A stretch of 64,000 bases of DNA from Galeruca laticollis (GCA_963921935.1 OY998175.1:177665262-177729261), one strand, 5' to 3'. Positions 1 through 12,054 are shown, counted from the first letter of the stretch. Made by a program: numbers and translations. The notes: generated from the sequence alone by a model not told the origin.

Positions 1-861
1 CTTTCATGTGAGGGGATATCTTTAAGTAATTCTGGAAGGAAGAGTATTTTGAAAAAAATCTAAGTATCTTTGCCCCGTTATTGTTCCTTCATAAAAATAG
101 CATACTATAGTTCTGAAATCTACTTTCATCACTCCATAAATTTTTTTCTAAAAAAGAAGGGTCATCATTACTGTGTACTAACTTTTCAGCAATGGAATTA
201 ATTCTGCTCTCAGGATCTGCAGGAACTATACCTTGTGTTAAAAGTTAGTATTTTATAAGGTTTGGTTTTGTGATTTTTTAATACTCTTTGTCTTCAACTA
301 CTACATACTTGTAGTAATTTTTTTCAAGAAATCGTATTGAGGTGTATGAATTTACCATATGGATAAGACAAAATATTCATCTTTTGACGAGGAACTTGAT
401 TTTTACCGCTTGGAAAAGAACCAGTTCTTAGCTTTCGCTCGACATAGAAAAAAGTATTTTTGCTTTGAGTTATTCTATGAGGAAACGATTTGTGAACAAA
501 CCTTGAGCATGAGTTTTGTTTTTCCACATTCTCCATAAATAAATTGCATGTCAACATATTCATCGTAAGTCAAAATTGAAGGCATTATTTACTTATTATT
601 ACAGTGTCTTCACAAGATTAGACCAATAATCAATGACAGTTCTTAAATAAACTTCACCAAACAATAATGAATGACAACCTATGTTGTTGCTACTATAGTT
701 ATTTGTTTCATAGCCACCTAAATTTTTGAGTGCAAAATATTGCTTTAATAAATTTAGTAAAAATTAATAGCCCTTATTATCATTACTGCACAATACAATG
801 ATGTGATGTTGGTATAGTTGAATTTGTTTTTGAATGATATATCCAAAATTATAATATTATA
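1..861. other. AT-rich intergenic, no gene seen
   Basis: AT-rich sequence with no ORF that resembles a known family. The longest ORF (324-563, minus) has low-complexity composition and no recognisable motif. It ends at the TA that flanks the MITE at 862. Confidence 0.5.
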
Positions 862-1043
862 CAGGTTGTCCCATTTAAAAAAATTATGTTGGGGTCACGT
901 TGCCCGAAATGACGGGAAAAACGGAAGTCTTTTTATAATAAATATAAGCATCAGTTTCGATTGTTTATACCTGCCAAATTTCATTCATGTTATATGAACA
1001 GTTTTTGAGAAATTGGACTGCCAAAACGTCGTGGGACACCCTG
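862..1043. repeat. Mariner-like MITE, TA target site
   Basis: The ends are imperfect inverted repeats: CAGGTTGTCCCA at the left, and at the right GTGGGACACCCTG, whose complement reads CAGGGTGTCCCAC. Both ends are flanked by TA (860-861 and 1044-1045). There is no ORF inside. TA duplication plus short TIRs is the signature of Tc1/mariner-mobilised MITEs, and CAGGGTGTCCCA ends are common among insect mariner-type repeats. Confidence 0.6.
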
Positions 1044-1058
1044 TATAACTAACTCAAG

Positions 1059-1062
<4 letters not shown>

Positions 1063-1105
<43 letters not shown>
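1063..1105. repeat. (TA)n microsatellite
   Basis: An uninterrupted TA run, one of several in the window (also near 14683, 18010, 27354 and 28597). Confidence 0.95.
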
Positions 1106-1108
<3 letters not shown>

Positions 1109-3056
1109 AAATAAGTTTTAGGACTTATCTTGGAGAGACTTAGAATGTACAGCTCTCAGCGATATCTTAGAAAAGTGGTACTTCAGATGGGTGCGGCAAT
1201 GCTGTAGAGTTCTTGAGAAACAATAACAGGCTTTTTGAAAGCCAAGGTACAGTTCTTAAGGTCCAAATTCCCAAAATCCCTGGTGCCAGCTCTAAACAAA
1301 AAAGAAAAAAGCAGAAAGAAGAAATATATCAGATTAGGAGCTTATACTCCAATACACAGAAATCTGTTTCATTCTTATCCGTCCTGTTCCCAAATATTCA
1401 GAAAATGTAAATTTAAATTAGAAAACAATTATTAAAAAAATCTACTAAAAATTTGCTTCACAAAATATAGTTGGACGCCACCAGTTATAACGATATAAAA
1501 TTGCTAGAAAGAAACACAAATGGTGAAAAAACTGGAACACCTTAATGAAAAATAACGTTTTCAAATACTAGAAATATATAATTATAATATAAAATAAAAT
1601 AGAAGCTTGAAAAATTGCAGCCTTCTGTTACTCATTCTAAGATCCTTCAACCTATAACTCGGTATATACTGTACGCTTTTAGGCGTTGCCTCTTATACTC
1701 GCGGAGACGGGGGTCCGTTCTTCATTGACTGAATAAAGTGTGAGGGCGCCAGGCATTCTTGCTTCCCGACAACTACCCTAAGACTACCGAATAGGTGGAG
1801 AAATAAAAATCAAGTGTCACTGACCCAAATATAAGTTTAATACCTTAGTATTAGTCAAGACAATCTTTTGTTTACAAAGTCCCAGTAGTACAATTACAGC
1901 GTAAAAAAAATTTTTTACAAAAGTAAAATCACATAAAACTCCCAAATGTCCTAAAATCCATAAAGCGTAACCACAATTTGTCAAAGGTAAGTGAAATCCC
2001 CACTAAAATAAATGATAAAAACAATATATAAATCTGATATCCCTTTAATAGCAAATGTTACCCTCCCCAGTAATAACTACCCTTAAGTACCACCATTTTT
2101 ACTAAGGAGTAATCAAAACGCTGTTCCCTCAAGTATGTCCCAAATTATATCCCGAAATAACACTTAGGTAAGGTATTTTAAAATCCTTTAAATTTTCCCA
2201 ATTAAAATCGCAAATTAGACTTTAAATGATCAAAATCATAAGTTACACTTTAAATGAAATACTAAAATCACATTTTCTATCAGCCTAAATATCCCATAAA
2301 ATGCTCAACATGAGCCATTTCATTTAAACTTTACTACCTCTTCCTAATCGTGTAAATTTATTTGACAGTCATATACGAGTAATTGTCAATTCTTAAGTAA
2401 GATGTTAAATTGTATAGTTTGCAATTCTTAAAGGTAAAGGTCAAATGACAGAAAACTTATTGATCCTTAATCCCAACTATGAATGGTAGGGTTAACAATA
2501 TCTAAGACTCGTCGGAGTAAGATAGCTATAAATCGTAAAGCTTAATCGACTGATCATAATGCTTGTCCGAGTTATTATATGAACTTTCATCTTTGTATTT
2601 GACCACAAATTATAATTCTTATTGAACTTAATAAATTAACTTTTATGTTTATATTTAACCCCAAAAAAATACCAGTAATGATTAACTACTGATGCTGGTA
2701 ACTTTTATTCAACTATCAAGGTCATGAAAGAAATAAACTTCTATATTAATTTCAATTCCTAAATATCAGCAGTAAAAACAACTGACCTCAAGTCAACAAA
2801 AAATATCTTTATACAAAAAAACCTGTAATCTTCCTTACCAATTGGCCAGATAGTGTTTTTAATAAATGGTTAAAGGCGTTATTACTCAAGGCCTACATAT
2901 GGATACATTTCCCCCTTAGCCGACGTTTTTGGGTACCACCTATAAAGAAAAATCGATCCATCAAGGGTTACTAAGGACAAATTATCTAGACATAGTTGAG
3001 AACAATCTGGTTAATGAAACTATTACAATTACAAACTTCTGGTACTTACATTGAAC
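1106..3056. other. AT-rich intergenic, no gene seen
   Basis: No recognisable ORF. Two overlapping plus-strand ORFs at 1213-1435 are Lys-rich and match no family I know; I treat them as chance. The stretch 2280-2440 is plain AT-rich sequence. Confidence 0.5.
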
Positions 3057-3068
3057 ATTCCAATGAAA

Positions 3069-3366
3069 TGAAATTAACTGTCTCGACCCTTACTTCGTGA
3101 AATCTACTCATATTAGTGTTTTAAATGAAACTCACGGTTTCTAGTTAATACCACAATATAATAAAAATTGTTGAAAATTCTAAAAAATTGACAATTGTTT
3201 CGATAAATCAATATCATCATCAGAATGACAGAAGTTACATTTCATTTGATGCCTACCTGATGTTTAGTAGTTATTTTTGGCTAGACCAAGAAGTGACCTA
3301 ACTTGTGATTGACTTGTTATATTGTGGTATTAACTAGAAACCGTGAGTTTCATTCAAAACAGTAAT
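3069..3366. repeat. MITE family A, copy 1 (12-bp direct repeats)
   Basis: Internal inverted repeats of about 44 bp: GTTTTAAATGAAACTCACGG at 3118 onward is mirrored by its complement ending near 3359. The whole unit lies between perfect 12-bp direct repeats ATTCCAATGAAA (3057-3068 and 3367-3378). There is no ORF. Related copies lie at 39955-40206 (also with a 12-bp duplication), 54090-54190 and 60828-61025. The conserved core ATTGACAATTGTTTCGATAA is shared by all. Confidence 0.7.
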
Positions 3367-3378
3367 ATTCCAATGAAA

Positions 3379-4876
3379 GTTTAAACTTCCTCCATAAAAA
3401 ATGTAAGATGGCTTTCATGCATTCTATTTATTAATCCCAAAAATATGGTATGTCCACGGGTCTACAAACACCAAACAACTTCGAGAATCTCCAACAATAC
3501 CCGGGAAATTAAATGGTACCAAATGGTTATCCCCAGATATATGGTGAAATGAAGCTTTTCAAACAACAATGGTAAAGAAAAATTGAAAATGTGTCCTATC
3601 AAAACCTCTGCTGAATGAACAATGCCCCAACGTAACGTTGCGCGCAGTTCCGGTACAATATAGCCAGCCAATCAGAATTCAGTAACCCATAGCTACATAA
3701 TATACAAAAATTATAACTACAAAACATCGACCCACACCAAGGTTCTCAGCTTGGGGCGCGTTTCATAAGGATATATACGGGATAGTGTGTTTAGAGTAGC
3801 ACCATGGGAACGTGCCGCAAATTAACAAAAATATTGCGCCGTATAGTTAGTTAGAAAAGGTAATAAACATCGTGTGAATTCTCTCAATATTAACCAATTG
3901 TGACAATAAACCCAACTCTACCATCTGAAAACTTACACTACTCACTCTAGCGTGTTGACTGTCGGCGACTAAAAGTAGTTTCAGCAGACGCGAATTTGTA
4001 GTGATCCATGTTCTTGAAATAGACGTCGAGTTCTGTCACATATATAAACATAATTCATGGTGATAAAGATTCAAGTGTATAACAATGCACATAAAAAGGA
4101 TGTTATGTCGCTTTTATTACCCATCAGTTAATTATTCACATTTATAAAATATTATATATGTTTTCCAAAATTAAATAAGTGTCACTGAACTTCCTAGTGT
4201 ACACGAAAGTCGAAATAATGTTAAATTGAATGAAGACAAATATTTTAAAGTTCCTGTATCTAAATTTGCACAACGACAAAATGGGAACAGATTTGTAAGC
4301 AAATAACTACAATTTGAAAAAAGAAAGAAAAAACAGCAAAACCAAAATGTCACCACTTAAAAGAGATTTAAGGACTAAAGAAATAATTGCTTCTTAGGCG
4401 GAGACAATCAGGAAAGAGAGCCTGAATCGGATTTTGTTTGAAATAGTCGACTTTCGAATGTAAAAACAATTATTCGACTCGTTTTTAAAATATGGAACTT
4501 AATAATTTAGAATTAGAAATGGAAGTAACTAAAGAATAAATTCGTAACATATCCACGGACATATTACAAAATGTTGGTTCATACACTAAAAAGAGCAAAT
4601 TACCATTTATATTTCACAATATTGGAACATGTGCCAAATTCAACAGGGATACAACAGAACCAAGAGAAGAGTGTTATAAAATGTACTAAATACTGCGGGC
4701 ACAACTCAGAAAACACTTCTGGGAAATTACTGCAGTGAAATGTATTCGATTGGTGCATCAATTTTGGCAAAAACAAATTGCGCATACTTCATATAAATTC
4801 TTTGATCTCTGTAATTTATCACGCAAACAAAATTCATATAGATACTGTAAGTCCCCCCAATCTATACATCCTACAG
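3379..4876. other. AT-rich intergenic, no gene seen
   Basis: Short ORFs only (3462-3671, 4171-4356 and 4600-4785, all minus). None has a recognisable motif and there is no codon structure I would support. Confidence 0.5.
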
Positions 4877-5130
4877 GTAATGGATAACTTCACAAATTCA
4901 CCCATGCCATCTCAAACCAGGAAGCTGCTATGGTTGCAGAGATGCTTATTAAGGACTTCTTCAGCCGGTTTGGTATACTATTGGAGATTTGAAACTAGAG
5001 CTACGCCTTTGTATTCTCAGTCTGACGGCATATAGGACGAATCGAACCATGGCAAACATCTGTTCAAGATGATTCCTATGGCTTACCCATCAGCCGTTAA
5101 CAAAACTACAGGTCTTCCAGTATAAACTGA
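4877..5130 (+). pseudogene. Gypsy-type integrase relic
   Basis: Translation from the GTA at 4877 reads VMDNFT, the usual start of a Ty3/gypsy integrase catalytic segment (V-D-x-F/Y-T-K). After a frameshift comes a stretch resembling the segment up to FFSRFG (frame shifted near 4900), and then TPLYSQSDG, matching the T-x-x-Y-x-P-Q-S-D/N-G motif that precedes the catalytic Glu. The following frame has in-frame stops, one of them where the Glu motif should be, then MAYPSAVNKTTG, which resembles the M-A-Y-R-x-x-x-H-x-x-T block. Part of the D-to-D region appears deleted. Only about 85 codons remain and no LTRs were found nearby. This is a scrap, not a functional gene. Confidence 0.6.
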
Positions 5131-5474
5131 TCAATTGAAGCTATGGATAAACCAAATTCATGACATCGCGTGGAACCATATTCAAATTTTCAGTGATCTA
5201 ACGAAAATGCAATATGATCCTCTGATTTAAATATCAAAAATACAAAATACTATATTTTTACTTGTTCCCATGCACATTTTCAGCGTGAGCCTTCTCTTCA
5301 GTGACGAGGTTTCACATGCCTAGGCTAGTGGCTGAGCAAGACCGACATTTGATGTGGGCAAAGTACATTTAGAGAGGCCTTTTGGTGGTGCAAAAAGCAA
5401 TAAATTAAAAAAGATTTGAAAAATTGCTTTTTACTACTTTATTATAATAAAAACAATGCACTCTAAACTATTTT

Positions 5475-5729
5475 CTAAACATTATAGAAACAGAAATATT
5501 CTGCTTTTGGCATTACTAAACTCTTTAAAATGGTTGTACCGTGATTAAGCTTACTGGTATCGTCAGCAAAGTTCGATACACAAAGTACATATTTCATATT
5601 TGGGTAAATTTTTTTCAAGTTATTTTCTATTATGTATTGAAGCTGTTCTTTCCCATCTTTAATGAAATCTGGTACATTTAGGAGCATTAACTGTAATTCT
5701 TCATACAGGGTGGAAGCCACCACTTTCAC
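5475..5729 (-). CDS. Unrecognised short ORF (hypothetical)
   Basis: An 84-codon open frame with balanced amino-acid composition and no low complexity, reading through YIIENNLKKIYPNMKYVLC. I do not recognise a family. It contains FADDT, which recalls an RT active site, but the surrounding residues do not fit an RT palm and I do not call it one. It could be one exon of a decayed transposon gene: the upstream sequence remains readable (WVKVVAS) before the first Met. No partner exon is obvious. Confidence 0.25.
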   Translation of the reverse strand: MKVVASTLYEELQLMLLNVPDFIKDGKEQLQYIIENNLKKIYPNMKYVLCVSNFADDTSKLNHGTTILKSLVMPKAEYFCFYNV

Positions 5730-5730
5730 C

Positions 5731-7012
5731 CACTCACGGAATTGTATGTAAATTTTGACAGTTGTTTAATATTTGTTCTTTTGGTATATTATTAATTTTC
5801 TAAAATCGAAAACCAAAATTTTTAAAATGTTCGTTTAACAACATAAATCTCGAATCCGTATTGATTAAATAATTTTAGTTCAATGTACCGAATGAATGAA
5901 TCACACCACACGTCTTATTCTCATATCAAATACTATCAGAAAAACACGAATATCATAAACGTAGGTATGCGGAGCAGCACTAGCTGCTACACTTTGATTG
6001 GCTTTCTAGCCCTAGCACTGGGTCTTCCCTAATCGTTTCCCGTGACAGCAACGCAAGGCTAACAAATTTTGTTAGCCTAAAGAAAACAAATTTCGATTGT
6101 CAATATATAGTATCGGAAAGAATATATCTTGGGTATTGCGTTTTAATGAGTGCGTAAAGGATGGCCTGCTTAAAGATCAAGATAGCATTAGAACTTCCCC
6201 TCGAATAGCTCGAAGAGGAGATACGCTCGACGCAGGCCTGTGACATCTACGGAATTTCCCGTAGATCTACGGAATTCAGAAGATGTCTACGGAATCTCCG
6301 AAAAGTCTCGAAAATCTACGGAATTTTCAATAACAATTATAATAATTACTATGTACTGTTATACTGCTTAATCCGTGTTCTCTGAGTAAATTATTTCTCA
6401 AAATATTACCCACTAACAAAACACTTACTACGAAAACGAAGAGTGCGGAGAGTAGATAACCTGACATACACTATTCTGTATTTGTGGTTGTCTAACTTAT
6501 ATGAATCATGAATATAACCATAACCAAAAAAAGACGAAACGCTTTGAAATCTTCATTATTTAATTCCATTTATTGCATCTTTGGTTACCCATTTTCCTAT
6601 AGTAATTAGTGAAAATGTGAATTGAGTTTCTCGGATAGTTTTGAAAACTTCTGGCTCAATGTATCAGTTTAAAAAAATGCAAATAATGAACTAACATTTC
6701 CTTTATTAGTAAAATTAACAAATCACATTAGAATTCTTTCTCATATTTCTGCAACAGAAGAAAGAATTTTTTCTTCAATTAATATAAACAAAACTAGCAC
6801 CAGAAACTCATTGATTACCAATACCTACCCAGAGTCGATTACTCCATGCAAGAAAAATTAAAAACAATTACAGTTGCCATAACTTTAAAGCTGAAAAATT
6901 GTATATCGCCCAATAAACAAATTCAAAATTCGCAACGGCGCGCTCCTTGAGCGTTCAAGGTCATTTAGGATCAAATGTTATAAGTTCAGATAACCGCATA
7001 CTGTACGTTAAT
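5731..7012. other. Intergenic, with short CTACGGAAT repeats
   Basis: No gene seen. Between 6230 and 6335 the word CTACGGAAT recurs four or five times with irregular spacing. A 29-bp motif at 6107-6137 (TATAGTATCGGAAAGAATAT onward) recurs inverted near 9675-9702. Confidence 0.5.
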
Positions 7013-7147
7013 AGTATATTACGTAACGTGTGTTGTAAGAAGCATTTTACGCACGAACGGAAAAGTTACGCACGAAGCCGCGTAGCGGCGAGTGCGTAAT
7101 TCCGTGAGTGCGTAAAATGCGTTACAACACCAGTTACGTACTATACT
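7013..7147. repeat. 135-bp near-perfect palindrome
   Basis: The left arm runs from AGTATATTACGTAAC through GTGTTGTAA, GCATTTTACGCAC and TTACGCAC to GCCGC. The right arm mirrors each block in reverse order (GCGGC, GTGCGTAA, GTGCGTAAAATGC, TTACAACAC, GTTACGTA). The centre is GCCGCGTAGCGGC at 7077-7089. Single-stranded, it would fold into one long hairpin. It contains no ORF and is probably a MITE or the end of a larger element. Confidence 0.8.
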
Positions 7148-7210
7148 TTACCTACGACCTACTTGTACTTATGATCTTATTAAGGGATTTAAAGTACAAA
7201 TAAAAACGTA

Positions 7211-7313
7211 CATCCTCGATGCCCAGCCAAGTTTTATAAAAGTCGCTCCTCGATACCCAGCCAAGCAGCTTAGAAGTTCACCCTCGATGCCCAGCGAAGT
7301 TTCGTAAAAGTCC
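7211..7313. repeat. Three tandem ~35-bp repeats
   Basis: Units of 35, 35 and 33 bp, each containing CCTCGATGCCCAGCCAAG or a close variant (7211-7245, 7246-7280, 7281-7313). This is an imperfect minisatellite of unknown role. Confidence 0.75.
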
Positions 7314-7373
7314 ATCCTAAGTAGTATTTAATTTTATTAAAAAGTATGTAGAATTACCGGAATTGCATAAAAT

Positions 7374-7482
7374 AGCGTATACACCTCTCGACTAAAGTGA
7401 CATTAATCCTTTAGGTGGATTACTTCCCTCAGGAATCAAACACCACCCGCGGGATTGAATGGGCTACTTTAGTCGCTTGGTG
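7374..7482. repeat. Short inverted-repeat element
   Basis: TATACACC...CGACTAAAGT at about 7378-7400 is mirrored by ACTTTAGTCG...GGTGTATA at about 7461-7486, around a central stem containing GGATTACTTCCCTCAGG. It looks like a MITE or a fold-back. Confidence 0.55.
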
Positions 7483-7750
7483 TATAAAATACTATTGTTT
7501 ACCAATATGAGATACATTCCCAATTATCATATAATTCCAAATAACTCTTAGTATTAAATGCAATCTCATATCTAATAAATGTTATCTACCATTTATATAT
7601 AGAATAAAATTCAACGTCAAATATTTAAGTAATAAATTTTGAATAAAATGGCTACGTCTATTGACAGTTGCTAAGTGGTTGCTATGGAAGCCGTGCGATT
7701 TACTTTACAGCCGTGCGTTTTGTTTTACCGTGCGTAATAGACGTCTTACA

Positions 7751-7988
7751 TTGATTGCCGACTGTGTGTTTCTGACTACTTACAGGGGTGGTCGTAGGTA
7801 AAGTTATTTATATATCTTTGTAAACGTAGCTTTAAATCTATTGCGTTACCTTCAGACACTGAACTGTCCTCACTGTCCAAGGAATCGTAATCAGTCAACA
7901 ATTCTATCTTATCCTGAGCCTCGTCATAGGCCAATATGATTGCCGACTGTGTGTTTTCGATTACTTACAGGGGTGGTTGTAGGTAAAG
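7751..7988. repeat. Direct repeat pair, ~53 bp, ~185 bp apart
   Basis: The segment GATTGCCGACTGTGTGTTT...ACTTACAGGGGTGGTCGTAGGTAAAG at 7751-7803 recurs with few changes at 7936-7988. The final GGTCGTAGGTAAAGT is also the exact complement of ACTTTACCTACGACC at about 7145-7159, so the same motif occurs on both strands on either side of this region. That is consistent with transposon ends. Confidence 0.6.
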
Positions 7989-8296
7989 CTCTATTCTGGA
8001 TCTACGGGAATTTACAAACCAATCTACGGACATTTGATCAGGTGCATGTGGCAGCCCTGGCTCGACGTCAGTACACCGAGACTCTTCATAAAGACAGGTT
8101 AACAAATCTTACAATGGTTGGTGTGAATTTGGCTTGTGTTTGTCAAAGTCAAAGTGTCAAATAAAAATATAGTTATGGTCTGACAAGGTTGTATAGGATC
8201 ATTTTAATTTATTCAGGATTTTAGTTCTAATAAAGTAAATAAAAGTGAGTGGATCTTTAAAATGTTATCACCAGGTATTTTGCATCATCATTTACA

Positions 8297-9060
8297 ATGA
8301 TAATAATAATAATTATGTTTATTCAAGAAATACATTACAATACAATTTACAAAGTAATTATTGTTGAAAATACATGAATAAACATAAAATCACAGAAGCG
8401 CCAAAGACGCTTGTACGTGATATTTTCACATAATTAAAAAATACACTTATAAAACACCACAAAATATAAAATACCTTACCTTATTAAAACGATAGACAAA
8501 CACCCACCTATAACTTCAGCATACATAATTGGGGATTTATTTGTCTGAATTAGATAAAATCAAAAATCGGTGAAACAGTCACAATAGGGTAAATTGACCA
8601 AATCGGGAAAATGTTACTTTATTTATAATTCAAAGTGATATAGAATCAATTAGATTTCTAAAATCAGATATAAAATTTAAGGTCGACTAGATTATTGAAT
8701 ATTTTTCTGTAAGTATTGTACATCCATTCCTTTATAGAGCGTTTAAATGTTCTATGGTTATTAATGTTTCTCAAGTTGAGAGGTAAAATATTATAAATTT
8801 TTGTTGACCGATTGTTTTCTCACATATTGGAATATTGAAGTTTTCTTTTGCTCTCGTGTTGTGACAATGTGAAACTGGCTGTACTTTCATTTCATGTCTA
8901 TGTATATTTGTGATTATCTTTCCACAGAAAATTTGTCTCACATCAAATATTTTATTTTGTGAAAAAAGTTTGTTACTAGAAAACCTTATATCTTTTTTAT
9001 AAATGATTCTCAGTATCCACTTTTGTAATACATTAAGACCCTGCAAGTACATTATATAAA
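8297..9060 (-). mobile_element. 5'-truncated LINE, RT C-terminal end and 3' UTR
   Basis: The minus-strand frame at 9052-8771 reads LQKWILRIIYKK and CHNTRAKENFNIP, with spacing matching the region downstream of the RT palm in CR1/Jockey-like LINEs (LQKxxxRxIxxK, then H-x-x-x-T-R). The frame continues past 8771 as a short LINE-like tail with RTFKRSIKEW. The 3' end at about 8297-8330 is an (ATT)n-like tail, typical for this group. No endonuclease or palm domain is present, so the copy is 5'-truncated. The exact clade is uncertain. Confidence 0.6.
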
Positions 9061-10447
9061 ATATTTAAATTTGCTTCACCTTGTCAACTCTTACATCATA
9101 CACCACCAAAACTAGTTGAGCATAGTAATAATACCCACACTTTTCAAAGTATAGTATTCTCTGTAAAAAGAAATCTTATTCTAACAACTACAACACAAAT
9201 TGCGAAACAGATGACTGCAGTTTATTAGATAACTTATATTATTTGTTTGAATTTTTATAATGAACCAAAATCATACACTTCCGTAGGTATAGGTCTATCT
9301 GCAAAAGCCACTGTAAATTGATTTATAGTATCTTTTACGGAATTTCCCCCGAAATACTACTTGATCTGTATTTTCTCTGCGGTTGTGTAAAGTCGGCATG
9401 TTTCAGCGGTAATAAAATTTTTGAATGTTTTCGCAACCACGGCCGGCAAATAATAACTCATTTACACTAGACACTGTCATACCGTTTTTAAACTAGAAGG
9501 CATTTTGATTTAAGTTGGCAATATTCTGTAGATTCCGGATTAGTCAGAGGAGAGCCGGTTTTACACAGCACTTTTGAGTCGAGAGCGGTAACAGAAGGAG
9601 AGGACAGCATTCAGTCTCTCTCGATTATGTGGTATTATAATATAACTGCGTTCCTTGTCACTCTTACAGATTTCTGTCTACACCCAAGATATATTTTTCC
9701 GATACTATATCTTTTTATAGAGAATACATTCTCACGTTGCGTCCGAGTTATGCCCACGTCGCCCACGCTTAGCGCCGCCTCTCGCCTAAGCTGATGGACA
9801 CCACCATAACTACAAACTGCTATTTCATTTCTCATTTTCATGATTAAACCAATAATACTTCATAAAAGTGAAATTATGATAACAGTTCAAGGAAAAGAAC
9901 GAAAGAAGAGCAGATTAATGAAATAAATAACAAGGAAGTTTCTGGTCAATTAATTAGTCTTGTAGAAAGAAATGTTTCTAAATTTTATTTCATATTTTAG
10001 AGTTTCATATTTTACTGGTACACCACTGCGTGGAATGTTCATCTCATTTACCTTTTTACTGTTTATAGATGTCTGTTATTTTTTTAAATGCATTTTATGG
10101 GCTTATGCAAATGAATGGACTAAATGAATGCAGTTTTGTTTAGAACCAATAACGTTAACTGTCCAGTTTATTAATAGCTGCTAACGTCAGATATTTTAAT
10201 ATTAAATGGATAGTTCTGATATTATTTATACCTAGGTATCTATATATAATGACATCATAAAATATACTTTGCATCATCAAATCAAGTTGACACGGTATTT
10301 ATTACGAAGATGGTAAAAGAGGGAGGAATAGAAATATCTACTGTCATAATTGGGGAATATTTTATAACTATTAGCTTAACTTAGACATGTTTTGAAAAGG
10401 GTTACGAATGATCTTGTTTGCATACTGTTAAGTCTAATAAACAGATA
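9061..10447. other. Intergenic, no gene seen
   Basis: AT-rich. The inverted partner of the 6107 motif lies at about 9675-9702. The minus ORF 9635-9841 covers that repeat and is not credible as a gene. Confidence 0.5.
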
Positions 10448-10584
10448 CACTTAAAATTATTTACCTTCACCCTGACGTCATTAATATCTGATAACATAAC
10501 CGATATAATTATTAAGTGGCATTTCTTTCTATAATATGTTATCGATATTAATGACGTCAGGGTAAAGGTCAATAATTTTAAGTA
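10448..10584. repeat. MITE family B, copy 1 (mariner-like, TA TSD)
   Basis: TIRs CACTTAAAATTATT and its complement AATAATTTTAAGTA are flanked by TA (446-447 and 585-586 of the 10-kb line). The arms continue inward through ACCCTGACGTCATTAATATC and its mirror. The middle, CCGATATAATTATTAAGTGGCAT, is shared with the copy at 60154-60331. Confidence 0.8.
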
Positions 10585-11612
10585 TATGTTTCTTTCTAAG
10601 GAATCTCACTTATAACTGATACAATTAGTACTTGTTGAGTGACATGAGTGCAACAACACAATCAACTATTTGAAACTTTCTTCACGGAAATATACTATAA
10701 AAGGGTAGATAATACAGTTCTTAACCATTAGACTACATTCAGAGAACGAGTTAATTGGAAAACAATATTTCTCTGATACAATCCTTCATTAGTGCTTGAA
10801 AAATCTTCATTCTTCTCTGGACTAGATGTAACTTATGTAAGTTTCATGATAATCCATTGACATTTTTTTGTTTTATAATGAAGAGGGGTCTAAGGGGTCT
10901 GACGAATTTTATGCCATAAAAAACGCAAATATTAGTGGATTGTAATTTATTTAGAAATATAAAAATGTACATGTTAATTAGTTGAAAGTTCTTGAACACA
11001 CAAACAACACCAAACTTATAGATATAATTTTTCTATCCCTTCGGTCACGACTTAGGCGTGCGTACAGGTTTTAGTTCTCTACATGGCGCCCCGTTGGACG
11101 GCACTGTTTGCAACATAAATTTTTCAAAAAATTAGGAGGAGGTTCAGAAAGGAAAGTTCGTTATAAATTGGTAACACACACACTATCTGTATAACACGTC
11201 TTGTATCCCCATGAGCTGTTTTTAATGATACGACTCTCACCAATCAATCCTTTCCTGCATCAAGATCCGTAACTTCCCTTCATGAAGCTTTAAATACAAA
11301 AGTATGATTTGCAAATAAAGTATAAGGTAGACAAAGAAATGTTCTTGTTATACGCATTATCTAGAAATTTCAAACAAACAGATTATTTTGTAGACCAGTT
11401 AGCAGACATTGAAGCTCATATAGGTATGTTAGTATCTAGTTTATCCATAACAGATATGAAATTAAAGAATTAAAGAACGATGTCCTGAATTAGCAATATT
11501 AAAAAAGGTCATTGTAGAAGAGTAGACAGATGACATACCTGGGATATGAAAACCTTATAAACCAGTTGATGTACCCAGTACATGACTTCACCGTATATAA
11601 CGAGATATATAA
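10585..11612. other. Intergenic, no gene seen
   Basis: AT-rich, with no credible ORF. It ends at the left member of the 25-bp inverted repeat pair at 11613. Confidence 0.45.
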
Positions 11613-11637
11613 CGCAATCGGTGCGGAGTAATAAATC
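11613..11637 (+). repeat. 25-bp inverted repeat, left member
   Basis: This 25-mer (CGCAATCGGTGCGGAGTAAT plus five bases) is an exact reverse complement of 17393-17417. The similarity continues weakly inward on both sides (GGGACAAGT at left, GGAACAGGT at right). The two copies point at each other across 5.8 kb that contains three recombinase or transposase relics. Confidence 0.7.
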
Positions 11638-12054
11638 AAAATGTCATGGGACAAGTGGATCAAACAAAATATGTAATTTTACCCTACCTGCTGTAATGAA
11701 TGTTGTGAACACAATAAATTTATCTTCATCAATATGTCCTGTTTATCCAATGGCGTAGATTAAAAAGATTTATGCGTCAGTCGAAAACTAACAGCGTCAG
11801 AAGTGAAACTTTTTATGTTTTATGACGCAATAACCGCCAATGAGTGTACAAAGAGAATTCATAAATATCAACAACATAAAAAACTATAATTTAAAAAAAT
11901 TAAAACAAAAATTATTTCCAAAATAAAAACAATAATTTTTCGGATTGACTATAAAAAACTATTTACAATAAAAGACAAACAAAAGTAAATATTCTTTTTA
12001 AGAAATTTGAATGCATATTACGTATCCTTCCTTTTTAATACCTAAGAAAAGTTC

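Noticed and set aside
5475..5729. RT fragment because of FADDT
   Set aside because: Neighbouring residues do not match RT palm motifs.
7211..7313. CRISPR-like array
   Set aside because: Only three imperfect contiguous units without spacers, in eukaryotic DNA.
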